In this document: positions 9,385 through 18,908 of the stretch, one piece after another
How positions within the stretch are numbered: position 1 is the stretch's first letter
Layout of the letters: each line of letters starts with the position of its first letter
Assembly: GCA_903906425.1 (NCBI GenBank)
Contig: CAIVKH010000279.1
Span: 1 to 64,000 of the forward strand
Length of the DNA stretch: 64,000 nt
Origin: an uncultured bacterium
GTDB lineage: Bacteria; Verrucomicrobiota; Kiritimatiellia; CAIVKH01
Reading direction: 5' to 3'
Position numbers and translations under genes: made by a program
Notes under the pieces: generated by a model
Database searches by the model: none
What the model was told of the DNA's origin: nothing
The model's input: only the letters and a program-made list of their open reading frames with translations

Positions 9385-10812
9385 TCAGGGTGAATATGGG
9401 ACTGTTCCGGTGGCATCAACGCGATAGCCCCACTTCGCAAGGTATTCATCGCCCGGCCGGAATTCATCGCCGCGATCTTTCAGTTTTTGTTTCAGCTTCA
9501 CGTCGAGTTCGGATTGCAGCGCGGCGGACTCCGGCTTGTTCGCGAGGTTGTTCGTCTGAAAAGGATCGGCCTGGTTGTCGAAAAGCAGCCACGGGCCGGT
9601 GAGGTCGCGGACAAACGTGTATCGCGTCGTGCGGATGCCGCGATATTCCCTGCCGCCGTTCTTTCGCGTCCACTGGCCGAACGGCGCGATGCACTCGATC
9701 ACCACGCAATCGTCGCCGGGATTTTTTCCGCCGCGGATGTGGGCGCTGAAATCGAGACCTTGAACGCTTTTCGGAATTGCGACACCGGCGAGGCCGAGGA
9801 CGGTCGGCATGAAATCCTCGGAGCTGATGACCGTGTCGAGTTTGCGCGCTTCGATGCCCGCGCCGCTGACGAGCAGCGGCACGCGGATGCTTTCGTCGTA
9901 CGGCTGCTGCTTGTTGCGCCCGCCGTGCGAACCGAGCAGGTCGCCGTGATCGGACGTGAAAATGAAAATCGTGTTTGTTTCGAGGCCGGCGCCGCGAATC
10001 GCCGCGCGCAGATTGCCGATGCAGTCGTCGAGCGCGGAGCAGTGCGCGTAATAGCCCGACATCATTTTCTGCGCCGCCTCGCGCATTTCGGGCGGGACAT
10101 TCTCGCGGACCTTCAACGAGGCGGGCGGATACATCGCGCGATATTTTTCCGGCGCGGTCTGATAGGGATCGTGCGGCGGCCCCCACGCGAGCACCAGGAA
10201 GAACGGCTTCGCGGACTTCGCGCGGCCGTCCAGAAACTTCTTCGCGTCGTCCGTCTGCGCGATCGCGTCGTAGCCGGTCCACAGCTTCTTTTCGGGATCG
10301 TCGCCGTCGTAATAAAACGAGTGGTTATAATCGTGCGTGCATTCGAGAACCTTCCAGTAATCGAATCCCTGCCGCCGCTCGCGCGGGATGAAGCTCGACC
10401 GCCCGTGGCCATCAACGTGCCACTTGCCAATGTAGCCCGTCTCGTATCCGGCATCGCGCAGCACCTTCGCGACCGTCACCGAATCGGGCGCGAGCGGCAC
10501 GTCGTTCATGAAGACGCCGTGCGTGAGCGCGCGCTGGCCGGTCAGCATCGTCGCGCGCGTCGGGCAGCAGACGGGCAGCGCCGAAATCGCGTTCGCAAAA
10601 TTCACGCTGCACTTCGCGAGCGCGTCCATGTTCGGCGTCTTCACGTTCGGATCGCCCGCAAACCCGAACGCCTGCGCGCGCCACTGGTCCGCGATGACGA
10701 CGACGATGTTGGGCGGCGCGGCCGGTGGCGCGGCATCGCACATTTCCAATGATTGGAAAAGTGCGGAAGCCAAAATTCCAATGATTGGAAAAAGGCGGAA
10801 GGCACATTTCAT
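9385..10812 (-). CDS. Sulfatase (arylsulfatase family)
   Basis: NIVVVIADQWRAQ and CxPxR-type motif CCPTRATMLTGQ. 5' end of the ORF includes the palindromes. Confidence 0.93.
   Translation of the reverse strand: MKCAFRLFPIIGILASALFQSLEMCDAAPPAAPPNIVVVIADQWRAQAFGFAGDPNVKTPNMDALAKCSVNFANAISALPVCCPTRATMLTGQRALTHGVFMNDVPLAPDSVTVAKVLRDAGYETGYIGKWHVDGHGRSSFIPRERRQGFDYWKVLECTHDYNHSFYYDGDDPEKKLWTGYDAIAQTDDAKKFLDGRAKSAKPFFLVLAWGPPHDPYQTAPEKYRAMYPPASLKVRENVPPEMREAAQKMMSGYYAHCSALDDCIGNLRAAIRGAGLETNTIFIFTSDHGDLLGSHGGRNKQQPYDESIRVPLLVSGAGIEARKLDTVISSEDFMPTVLGLAGVAIPKSVQGLDFSAHIRGGKNPGDDCVVIECIAPFGQWTRKNGGREYRGIRTTRYTFVRDLTGPWLLFDNQADPFQTNNLANKPESAALQSELDVKLKQKLKDRGDEFRPGDEYLAKWGYRVDATGTVPYSP
10744..10790. 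repeat. Palindrome pair at 10744 and 10776 (32-bp spacing), inside the 5' end of the sulfatase ORF
   Basis: Two exact TTCCAATGATTGGAA. Confidence 0.95.
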
Positions 10813-10878
10813 GGCCGGAGAATCGCACGCGGGATCATTGCTGGCAAGCAGACGGCCACCGGCATTTTTGCGGCGCGA

Positions 10879-11616
10879 TCAGGGCTGCGTCTGGACGGCC
10901 CGGTAAAACAATATGGAGGTCCCGGACGAGCCGCCGCTCACCGACAGGTTTGTCGTCGGAGAGCTGGCGACGAAGTTTGTCACGAGTTTCCAGTTGCCGG
11001 AAATTGGATCGCTCGTCTGCATCAACGCCGTCGTCCCGCCCACTTTCAAATTCGTCAGCTTGATCGTCGGCGAAATGCCGGCGGACAAAACTTCGACGAA
11101 GGGGCCGGGGTCAGGCGGCTGGACCGGAACGAACACCTGGAGCGAATTGAACGGCACGGGGCCACCGCCGCTGCCGGCCGCCAGCGCGGTGGCCGCGTCC
11201 ATGCTTGTGTTGGTGAAGACCGAGTAAATGAAAATGTAGGTGCCCTGCCCGGGCGCAAGATCAACGCCGGGATTGGTGATCGTCGTCACGTTGTCCGTGA
11301 TGGCCGCGGTCCAATGCTGCGGATGCGGAAGAAACTTGACGCGGTACACGCCCTGGTTGGTGCCGGCCGGATACGAGAATGAAACCAGGTTGTTGGCCGG
11401 AATATTGTTTGTGCTCGTGTTGACCAACTGGAATCCGATCTGCAATTCCGGGCCGGCCGAGTTGGTGTCAAACGATCCCGTTTCGCAACCGGTGCCCCAC
11501 AAATGGTTCGTCATGGCCGGATCGTCCGCCCGGGCCGATGGCAACGCACAAACCACGGCGGCCGTCACCAGCATCGCGCACAGTCTGCACAATTGTTCTG
11601 CCCCATTCATTCGCAT
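10879..11616 (-). CDS. Secreted hypothetical protein
   Basis: 245-aa ORF, signal peptide (LVTAAVVCALPSARA). Confidence 0.75.
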   Translation of the reverse strand: MRMNGAEQLCRLCAMLVTAAVVCALPSARADDPAMTNHLWGTGCETGSFDTNSAGPELQIGFQLVNTSTNNIPANNLVSFSYPAGTNQGVYRVKFLPHPQHWTAAITDNVTTITNPGVDLAPGQGTYIFIYSVFTNTSMDAATALAAGSGGGPVPFNSLQVFVPVQPPDPGPFVEVLSAGISPTIKLTNLKVGGTTALMQTSDPISGNWKLVTNFVASSPTTNLSVSGGSSGTSILFYRAVQTQP

Positions 11617-11697
11617 CGCCGGAAGTTATCATTCCGCGGCCTCGATACAAGCGCGCGGCTTATCCCGTAAAATTGACCGGAGTCTTCTTGCGCGCTT

Positions 11698-11744
11698 TTC
11701 CAATCATTGGAAAAGCCCGCGCGCCGGAATTCCAACGATTGGAA
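11698..11744. repeat. Palindrome pair at 11698 and 11730 (32-bp spacing)
   Basis: TTCCAATCATTGGAA; TTCCAACGATTGGAA. Confidence 0.93.
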
Positions 11745-11853
11745 AAAGACGAAAGCCGGTTTTTTATCTCCGCAGACTTGCCCGCTCCGCGCGTGCAGGC
11801 GAGCGGCGGCCATCGCCGCCCGGTTGACGCATCCAGACGCTTCTCTTCTGGCA

Positions 11854-12126
11854 ACTCACACCCGGCTTTCGAATGCAGACATTCGTCTTGCAGTCACCGC
11901 TACCAAACTTCTCCCCGCTGGCACCCGGCTTTCGAATGCCTGCAATGGACTGGCCGTCCCAGACGAACAGCTTTCCTCCCCTGACAGCCGGCTCATGGCA
12001 CCTGACATTTGTCATCTGACCATTTCATGCGGACTTCCGAGCGCTGACAGTGGACTTTTGAATACTGACATTCGACTCGCGGCCATCAGCAATGGACTTT
12101 GGGCCGCTGACGGTCGTCTCGTGAGC
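11854..12126. repeat. Degenerate 21-bp-period tandem array, 13 units, consensus near GCTGACANNCGGCTTTCGAAT; hints of 63-bp higher-order period
   Basis: Manual phasing; CACCCGGCTTTCGAAT recurs exactly 63 bp apart. Confidence 0.8.
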
Positions 12127-12205
12127 CCTGAAAACATCAAAAAATGCCAAAAAACAGCAAAAAGCGACCCAATCGCGCACCTCGCGCACCGCATGAACCG
12201 GCCCG

Positions 12206-13045
12206 TCATCCGCCGGGAGAATCCTGGCCCGCTGGCGGCGCAACCGGCGGCACATAATCCGCCGCCACATAGAACGGCCGCGCGGCCGCAAACATGCTGG
12301 CGATATAAGCCGGATTGTCCTCCAGCGCGAAGCCGATATCCAGCTCCACCACCTGCCCGGTTGCAGCCTGGGCCGCCATGTTCAGCTCATGAAAGATCAC
12401 CTCATCCCGCGGGTCCATCAGCACCATCAGCGCATAAGTCTTCTTTTCGCCCGGCGGCTCCGGCGGCAGCCCGAAAATCCACGCCGCCCGGAAATTCGCG
12501 AACCTGCGCATCACCTCGAACGCCGCCTGCACGATGTCCGTCGGATATTCCGCCGGGTCCAGCAGCGAAAAACCCCGGCGCTGCACATTCTCCCCCGGCT
12601 TGCCCACGCTGTGCGGCTTGAACACCTTGCCCGACGCCAGGTCCCGCATCATGTCCGGCGGAATCGTGATCGAGCCGGTGCTGCATCCGAAATTTATGAT
12701 CGCGTGCCGGCCGCACCCGCCCAGAATTTCCAGCGCCTGCAGCGACGGCATCGAAGCCGCGATCAGTTCCCGGTCCGACTTCTTCGCCGCCCGCAGGTAC
12801 TCCTGCGCCCGGTCCACCGACGAATACAACAGCGCGCACTCCCCCACCTCCTGCCTGATCACCTGGAACGGCAGCTTGTCGCCATTCTTCAGCCCCAACT
12901 TCTGCCCCTCGATTTCCGGGTGATACCTCATCAGGAAAAAAATATCCCCCTGCGAAATCGCCCGGTAAAAATCCGGCATCACGCCCTTCTTCCGGCACAG
13001 CGCCATCACCGCCCGGTCCAGATCATTCACAACAAACTTGCTCAT
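12206..13045 (-). CDS. Hypothetical protein, SseB-like (enhanced serine sensitivity) fold suspected
   Basis: Open frame; MSKFVVNDLDRAVMALC start at 13045 preferred to 13072. Confidence 0.6.
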   Translation of the reverse strand: MSKFVVNDLDRAVMALCRKKGVMPDFYRAISQGDIFFLMRYHPEIEGQKLGLKNGDKLPFQVIRQEVGECALLYSSVDRAQEYLRAAKKSDRELIAASMPSLQALEILGGCGRHAIINFGCSTGSITIPPDMMRDLASGKVFKPHSVGKPGENVQRRGFSLLDPAEYPTDIVQAAFEVMRRFANFRAAWIFGLPPEPPGEKKTYALMVLMDPRDEVIFHELNMAAQAATGQVVELDIGFALEDNPAYIASMFAAARPFYVAADYVPPVAPPAGQDSPGG

Positions 13046-13084
13046 GTTCCGTCTCCATTCATTACCAATCAACTGCCGTGAAGA

Positions 13085-14137
13085 TCAGACCGGCCCGCCC
13101 TCCGGCGGCAGGACGCGCCCGTCCGCAATCTCCTGCTCCGTGACATAGCACCAGCCCGTCGAGTGATAATTCCCGTTGAACGCCATGCGCCAGCCCGTCC
13201 TGAAATTCTTCCCCGTCTTTCCGACGAGTTGCCGGGCCACACGGTCCCAGCCGGCGCGGCTCGCCTGCGGACTCGTCTCCAGTTGCGGAATCGCCGCCGG
13301 AATCTTCTGCCTCCAGATCGCGACGACTTCCTTCTGCGGAAAGAAATCCTGGAAGTTGTAATGCACACGCTGCGGAAAATGGCGGCCATAGTGCGAATCC
13401 AGAACCCGCGCCGGCTCCACCGGCTCCAGCGCATGGATTTCATTCACCGTCAGCACCGTCGTGAAAAAGAAGTCCGTCTCCGATTCATCGAACGCCAGCG
13501 CCGCGATGGTTCTTTTGGGTTTATCCGTTGCTTCATCCAGCGGTCCGTCGTGCCAGACCATCAGCGCGCTGTCCCGCGAATTCACCCGCATCACATAGCC
13601 CGACGAATTCTGCATGAACCCCAGCAGGCTCGTCATCGGCGTGCGCTCCAGCTTCGCCACCCGCTCCCGGTAGCGCTCCAGAAAATGCGTCGAAAGCCCC
13701 ACGCGCTTGCCCGAAATATGCACATCCGGAAAAAACGCCCCGTTCGCAAAATAGCGGAACCGGTGGCAGATGCCCATCGGGTGCGGCTCGGCGATCCTCT
13801 GCACCACCGCAACGCGCGCAACCATGTCGCGCTGCAACACCGAATGCAGAATCAGCCCGTCCTGCCGGAACACATTCACCAGATCGCAAAACCGCAGCGT
13901 CAGCTTCCAGAGCGTGTACTTCCGCTGGTCATCCGCCCGGTGATCCGTCTTCGCATAGAACGCCGGAATCCCCTCAAAGAACTCCCGCTCCACCGCCTTG
14001 AGAATTTTCGGCAGTTGCTCCGTATGCGGAAACAGCCGCGTGCCGTCCTTCGCGATCTCCTCCACCAGCACGAAATCATCGTGCAGATATTTCAGCTTCG
14101 ACTCGCGAACGAGAGTATGCCTGTCCAGGGGGTTCAT
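13085..14137 (-). CDS. Hypothetical protein
   Basis: 350-aa ORF upstream of and co-directional with 12206..13045. Confidence 0.7.
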   Translation of the reverse strand: MNPLDRHTLVRESKLKYLHDDFVLVEEIAKDGTRLFPHTEQLPKILKAVEREFFEGIPAFYAKTDHRADDQRKYTLWKLTLRFCDLVNVFRQDGLILHSVLQRDMVARVAVVQRIAEPHPMGICHRFRYFANGAFFPDVHISGKRVGLSTHFLERYRERVAKLERTPMTSLLGFMQNSSGYVMRVNSRDSALMVWHDGPLDEATDKPKRTIAALAFDESETDFFFTTVLTVNEIHALEPVEPARVLDSHYGRHFPQRVHYNFQDFFPQKEVVAIWRQKIPAAIPQLETSPQASRAGWDRVARQLVGKTGKNFRTGWRMAFNGNYHSTGWCYVTEQEIADGRVLPPEGGPV

Positions 14138-14247
14138 GGCCTCACTGTGCTATTTCTTCACCCATGCCTTCATCTTCGCAATTACGCGGCTCCGCAGACG
14201 CCTCAAATGGCCTTTCACAAACCGACAGCTTGGCGCAGCTTTCGCAA

Positions 14248-14880
14248 TTATTCATAGAATTCAGGCCGCGGCTTTCGACAGAACCATGATTCGACGATGC
14301 CTTCGATGCGCATATTGCGCTCGGGTTGAGGACGGACATTCGCGAGATCGGGCAGATCGTCTGGCAGGCCCATCCATGTCAGAAATAATCTTCTGTCATG
14401 TTTCTGATGCGAACGAATCGAGAGGATGAATAGTTTGCGCATTCCTGTGATCTTCTTCTGATCGAGTCCCAGCTCGTCAATCAGACGGATGCCATCATCA
14501 TTATGCGCCACGATCTCTCCGATGTTCGCTCCAGTCATCAAAACTTCCATGCATGCGCCATAGGCCAGGTCTTCGGGTGTGGGCAGCCGCTTGGCTCCCT
14601 TGCGGTGATTGCAGTTGCTACAGGCGTAAACAAGGTTCGTATATTCGCGACAAAGAGCGGGAGCGATGCTCTGAGGAACCAGATGGTCGAGCTGATAATC
14701 GTTGAGTTGAAAGCACCACTGTTCCCGTTTCAGACAATAGACACATCGGAAATCGAATTCATCGCGCAACCAGGGACGATGGTGCGAATATTTTGAATAG
14801 CCTTGGGGACCGTGCCTGCGAACCAGTGCCGTTTGCGGATAACGGAAGGGCGCAGCAAAGATCACGGCTCTGTCTCCCAC
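14248..14880 (-). CDS. HNH endonuclease
   Basis: FRCVYC...YQLDHLVPQS...NLVYACSNCNHRKG. Confidence 0.88.
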   Translation of the reverse strand: MGDRAVIFAAPFRYPQTALVRRHGPQGYSKYSHHRPWLRDEFDFRCVYCLKREQWCFQLNDYQLDHLVPQSIAPALCREYTNLVYACSNCNHRKGAKRLPTPEDLAYGACMEVLMTGANIGEIVAHNDDGIRLIDELGLDQKKITGMRKLFILSIRSHQKHDRRLFLTWMGLPDDLPDLANVRPQPERNMRIEGIVESWFCRKPRPEFYE

Positions 14881-17543
14881 TTTCCTTTGCGCTGAAGCTC
14901 AGCCTGCAAGCCAGCCAGTTTCTTGAGCGGCAGCGGAGCATAATATTCACCGCGCGCCTCTGTGAGAAACTTCAGACGATCTAATTCGGTGAGATCTTCC
15001 TTCGAAGCCTCACGGCGAATTTTCTTTTCGATGAGCTGAGTCTTGCGCTCGGAAGTTCTCGGCCAATCGGCAGTGATCGCCAGAATTTCATCGAGCGTGA
15101 CTTCTTCCTCGAAATGAGCGGGAAAATATTCGCTGAAATCGAGATCATATGGAGACGGCAGAGGACGTGACCAACCATTGAATATTTTCAAGAGCTGCAT
15201 CTGCTCCGATGCTAAAAGGCCGTAAGCCTGAAGAACAGCAACGTCCAAACGCAACATCGCATCGAGGACAGCATCCTTGGCGGGCGGATGCGTGAAATCT
15301 GGCACCACAAGCATATTTTGAAGCGCGGTGGCAAGACGATGAAGTTCACCGCCGATTTTCAAATGAGTGCGTTCTGGAAGCGGGAGATCTCTCAGCGTCT
15401 CAATGCGATTGTCGCGCCTGCTGACATCCTGCCGGGTACAAAAAGCGTTCGCGATTGGCGACGACAGAATGGCTGCCAGAGCGCATTCCGAAACATCCTC
15501 ATGAGGCCACACCGCGAAGAATTGTTTGGAGAATGCCAGGCCGACCGAATCAGCATAGCCACGCAAACGCCACGGCGAGCCTCTTTCGAGCGCAGCAGCG
15601 TTGCAGACTGCTTTGCGTTGCTCCCATGGTAGCTTCCAAGCCTTGTCGCGATACCATTGGTCTTCGTCGCGCAAAGACAGAAATCGCAGCGTGCGCAATT
15701 GAAATTGCGACAGATTTCCGTCCATTTTCTCGGCGCCAAGGCGGAAGCCCTTCTTTTCTTTATCGGAAACGACATCTGTTCTTGGCGCCGTCTTGGACTT
15801 TTTATCGGTACGCGCGATCCAATTCACGCCTTTGTGAATTTCTGCCACAGATCCCAGCTTCAACGAGTTCTCGAAACGGAGGAAAATCGAATCTTCCGGC
15901 AGCAGACGCAACGTGAATCGCGATCCACGGGTTCCTGACGGGACAGAAAGGTCTGCAATGCGCTCCTCACTGACGTGCCAGTCCTGAAGAAAACGCTCCA
16001 CACCGTCTTTCTTCACTTCGGAATAATGCACTCGTACCTTGTGACCATCTGTTCGAAGGCCGCTGGCCATCAGGGCGATGGTTTCATTGTCAGCATAGCG
16101 AAATATGGGCGGCAGTTGAACGATTCGGACTGAATCATATCTCTGGGCAATCAGTCGGTTGGCGTCGCGATAGATGGGGTCGGTCAAGAAACCCAGAGGC
16201 AACACGAGGCCCAATAGCCGGGGCGGTTCTTTCATGAGCCGATGCAGGAATTCCGCCGGTGGTTTGGTTTTTGTTGCATCGATGCGGCGGCGATATTTCT
16301 CATCAAAAGCTTCGTACGGTGGGTTTGCTAGGACTGCCGCAGCAGACTTCAAAGTTTTTCCCCATTCGGGCCATTCGAAAACATCAGCAGCATTCAGCTG
16401 CCAGCTATTGTCGTTTGGATAGTCTGTTAGCGTCAGCACAAGCCGGCAGATTTCAAGCGACAGAGGATCGGTCTCAACGCCAATAAGGCGATCACGAAAA
16501 TATTCATGACGTTTCTTCGGACTGAGGGCTGGATCAATGTCCTCACGGAGCCGTTCCATCGCTTTTGCCAGGAAGATTCCATGGCCGGAAAACGCCTCCC
16601 ATACTACTCGCTCATCAACAGGCACCTCGCTCCAAGGCAAATGATTCACGATGAAATCCGCCAATCCAGCGGGGGTGCTATGCACGCCGAGTTCATCTCG
16701 CGTGGCATCTGTGATGAATGCGCTTTCGGCAACGAAGGCTAGGTCTGGCACAGAAAGATTTTGAAAATGAAGATTACTCGAAACGCTGTTCCACGCCGCT
16801 TCAAGAATTCGTTTGCGTCGGAAGTCAGATTCGGGTTTGTCCAGTAGCCCGGTTTGTCTTTCTGCAGCCTTCAAGATTTCGAGCGGATCGTTCAAGCCAT
16901 CCCAGCCCTTGGCATCCGCTCGATCCATGAAAATCTTCGCCGTCACAAATCGGAACAGAAAGGCAAATGAAGGCGTCACTTTCGGTGCGCGACCATGCAC
17001 TTCCTTGTAGGCAGTGGTGATTTCTTGAAAACTGTGTTCGAGCAATTCCTTCAGTCGTGTTTGGAAGCGTCTTTCCAATGCCGGGACAAGACCGCCGTCG
17101 AAAAAATCGGGCCGGCTGCGAGCTGTCACATCGCCGGCATTCTTCAACCTTCCAAACGCCTCTGCGCACCAAGCATCACGCTTCTCATGGAACACGCGCT
17201 CGGTGTCTCGCAAATGAAAGGCAGCACCTGCGGGCTTGCACTGTTCGATTCCGGTCGCCCACGGCTCCACAGTTTCTTTGTTTACTTTCAACAACAACGG
17301 TGCGCCCAAAGCGCGATATTCGTTGACTGAATTTCCCGTCGTCTCGTCTGCAAAAAAAACACCCACACGAGCGTTGCGATAGTTCTGAGGATAGCCGGCA
17401 AATGCGGCCAAGGGGATTCGTCGAACAAGTGAGGAGGAAACCGTCAAATCGCAGAAATCATAGTTTCGACGAATGCGCGCTTCGTCGTACCCAACAGAAT
17501 GCAGCGCATCCTTGAACCTCGTGATGATTTCAGTTTTCGTCAT
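14862..17543 (-). CDS. N6-adenine DNA methyltransferase, Eco57I/type IIG-like
   Basis: NPPY motif (VLANPPYEAF) and SAM-binding-like EAFSGHGIFLAKAMERL; overlaps the HNH gene by 19 bp. Confidence 0.85.
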   Translation of the reverse strand: MTKTEIITRFKDALHSVGYDEARIRRNYDFCDLTVSSSLVRRIPLAAFAGYPQNYRNARVGVFFADETTGNSVNEYRALGAPLLLKVNKETVEPWATGIEQCKPAGAAFHLRDTERVFHEKRDAWCAEAFGRLKNAGDVTARSRPDFFDGGLVPALERRFQTRLKELLEHSFQEITTAYKEVHGRAPKVTPSFAFLFRFVTAKIFMDRADAKGWDGLNDPLEILKAAERQTGLLDKPESDFRRKRILEAAWNSVSSNLHFQNLSVPDLAFVAESAFITDATRDELGVHSTPAGLADFIVNHLPWSEVPVDERVVWEAFSGHGIFLAKAMERLREDIDPALSPKKRHEYFRDRLIGVETDPLSLEICRLVLTLTDYPNDNSWQLNAADVFEWPEWGKTLKSAAAVLANPPYEAFDEKYRRRIDATKTKPPAEFLHRLMKEPPRLLGLVLPLGFLTDPIYRDANRLIAQRYDSVRIVQLPPIFRYADNETIALMASGLRTDGHKVRVHYSEVKKDGVERFLQDWHVSEERIADLSVPSGTRGSRFTLRLLPEDSIFLRFENSLKLGSVAEIHKGVNWIARTDKKSKTAPRTDVVSDKEKKGFRLGAEKMDGNLSQFQLRTLRFLSLRDEDQWYRDKAWKLPWEQRKAVCNAAALERGSPWRLRGYADSVGLAFSKQFFAVWPHEDVSECALAAILSSPIANAFCTRQDVSRRDNRIETLRDLPLPERTHLKIGGELHRLATALQNMLVVPDFTHPPAKDAVLDAMLRLDVAVLQAYGLLASEQMQLLKIFNGWSRPLPSPYDLDFSEYFPAHFEEEVTLDEILAITADWPRTSERKTQLIEKKIRREASKEDLTELDRLKFLTEARGEYYAPLPLKKLAGLQAELQRKGKWETEP

Positions 17544-17674
17544 GCGTCAATGAAAAATATCAGGAGACCTTGCCCTTGTCATCATGTCCTTCAAAGCTGT
17601 CTAGATATTTCCGCGGCTCATCTTCATCACATCAAGATCATCCGTGCCAAGAGCTCTGAATCCTCGGTTCAATT

Positions 17675-17785
17675 TCATCCGCAGATTTCGCCGAGGCCGC
17701 CGATATCGAGGGTGCCGGTTTTTTCTTTGCGCTCTTTTTCGATGCGCTTAAGGGCGATTTCATAGCCGGATTTTTCTTCTGCCAT
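17675..17785 (-). pseudogene. Short 36-codon frame MAEEKSGYEIALKRIEKERKEKTGTLDIGGLGEICG, probably the truncated N-terminus of a leucine-rich-repeat-type protein
   Basis: Translated by hand; below ORF-track length cutoff. The TGTLDIGGLG motif resembles starts of LRR/ROCO-type proteins. Confidence 0.45.
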
Positions 17786-17946
17786 GTTTGCCGTGCTCCC
17801 GTTTCAGATTCTTAACCGCAGATTGCGCAGATGGCACAGATTGTTTTCGACGGTCTCCTGCGACGGCGGGACGGCGTCGCTCCATAAACCCGGCGCTCCG
17901 GAGCTGAATCCGTGTGAATCTGCGTTCATCTGTGGATGCGTCCAGT

Positions 17947-17993
17947 TTCCAGTCCTTGGAAATTCCCTCTGCCATTTTTTCCAATGATTGGAA
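17947..17993. repeat. Palindrome pair at 17947 (degenerate) and 17979 (32-bp spacing)
   Basis: TTCCAGTCCTTGGAA; TTCCAATGATTGGAA. Confidence 0.88.
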
Positions 17994-18169
17994 AGAGTGT
18001 TTTACGCAGGGGGGTTCCCGTCGGTGCTATGCGAAATGGCAGCGCAGGCCGCGCGCGCACCATTTTTTTGAAGCGGGGGGGCGGGAAATAGTTTCGACTT
18101 TTTTCGACTTGCGGGCGTTCGCACTTTTTTGTTTTCTATGTCCATCGAAAGGAAGGAAGGAAGGACGTT

Positions 18170-18889
18170 ATGAATCATCGGGATATGGCGCATGTGAAGA
18201 TGCAAACGACGGTGTTCGGCGTGCTGGATACAAACAAAACCATCTGGCAGGCAAATACCGCGATGACGACGGTGAAGAACTCACTGAAGGCAGGCTTGGA
18301 TTTGATCACCGAGCTGCAGAAGAAACAGCCCGACACGACCACGGGCGTGACGCAGGACAAGGCCGTCTTGCGGCGGGCTGTCGCTGACGCGGCCATCATC
18401 GTGGCCGGCGCGGTGGGTGCCTACGCGGACGGCAAGGGCGATCACGATCTGTTCGAAGATGTGAATTTCACGGCGAGTGATCTGAAGTTCGGGCCCGAGC
18501 AGAATTGCAAGACGAATTGCGCGAACATTCTCAAGAAGGGCACGGACAATCTCGCGGCGCTGACTGCGGCCGGAACGCTGGCGCAGACCGATCTGGATAC
18601 GCTTTCGCAGGCGCTGGCCGCATTCAGCGCGAGCATCACCAAGCCGCGCGAGGCGAAGGCGGCAACCAAGGAGGCGACCGACCAGCTTCCCGCAGCGGTG
18701 CTGGCCAACGATCGCACGCTCGAACGGCAGGCCGATGGGCTGATGGAAAAATATCGCGTGTCGTATCCTGATTTTTACCGGGCCTATCAGGTGGCCCGCA
18801 TCATCGTGGATATCGGGGCGCACCTTTCCGAGGCGGAAAAGGAAAAGAAGGCGGCGAAAAAAGCCGCCGTCACAACGCCGGCAGCCTGA
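18170..18889 (+). CDS. Hypothetical alpha-helical protein (MAHVKMQTTVFGVLDTNKTIWQANTAM...)
   Basis: 239-aa ORF with strong RBS (GGAAGGAAGGAAGG). Confidence 0.8.
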   Translation: MNHRDMAHVKMQTTVFGVLDTNKTIWQANTAMTTVKNSLKAGLDLITELQKKQPDTTTGVTQDKAVLRRAVADAAIIVAGAVGAYADGKGDHDLFEDVNFTASDLKFGPEQNCKTNCANILKKGTDNLAALTAAGTLAQTDLDTLSQALAAFSASITKPREAKAATKEATDQLPAAVLANDRTLERQADGLMEKYRVSYPDFYRAYQVARIIVDIGAHLSEAEKEKKAAKKAAVTTPAA

Positions 18890-18908
18890 GCGGGAGTTTC
18901 GGGCTGCG

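Noticed and set aside
11707-12621. 304-aa plus-strand ORF as a real protein
   Set aside because: First part is the translation of the 21-bp array, the rest is a Pro/Ala-rich shadow of 12206..13045; no RBS.
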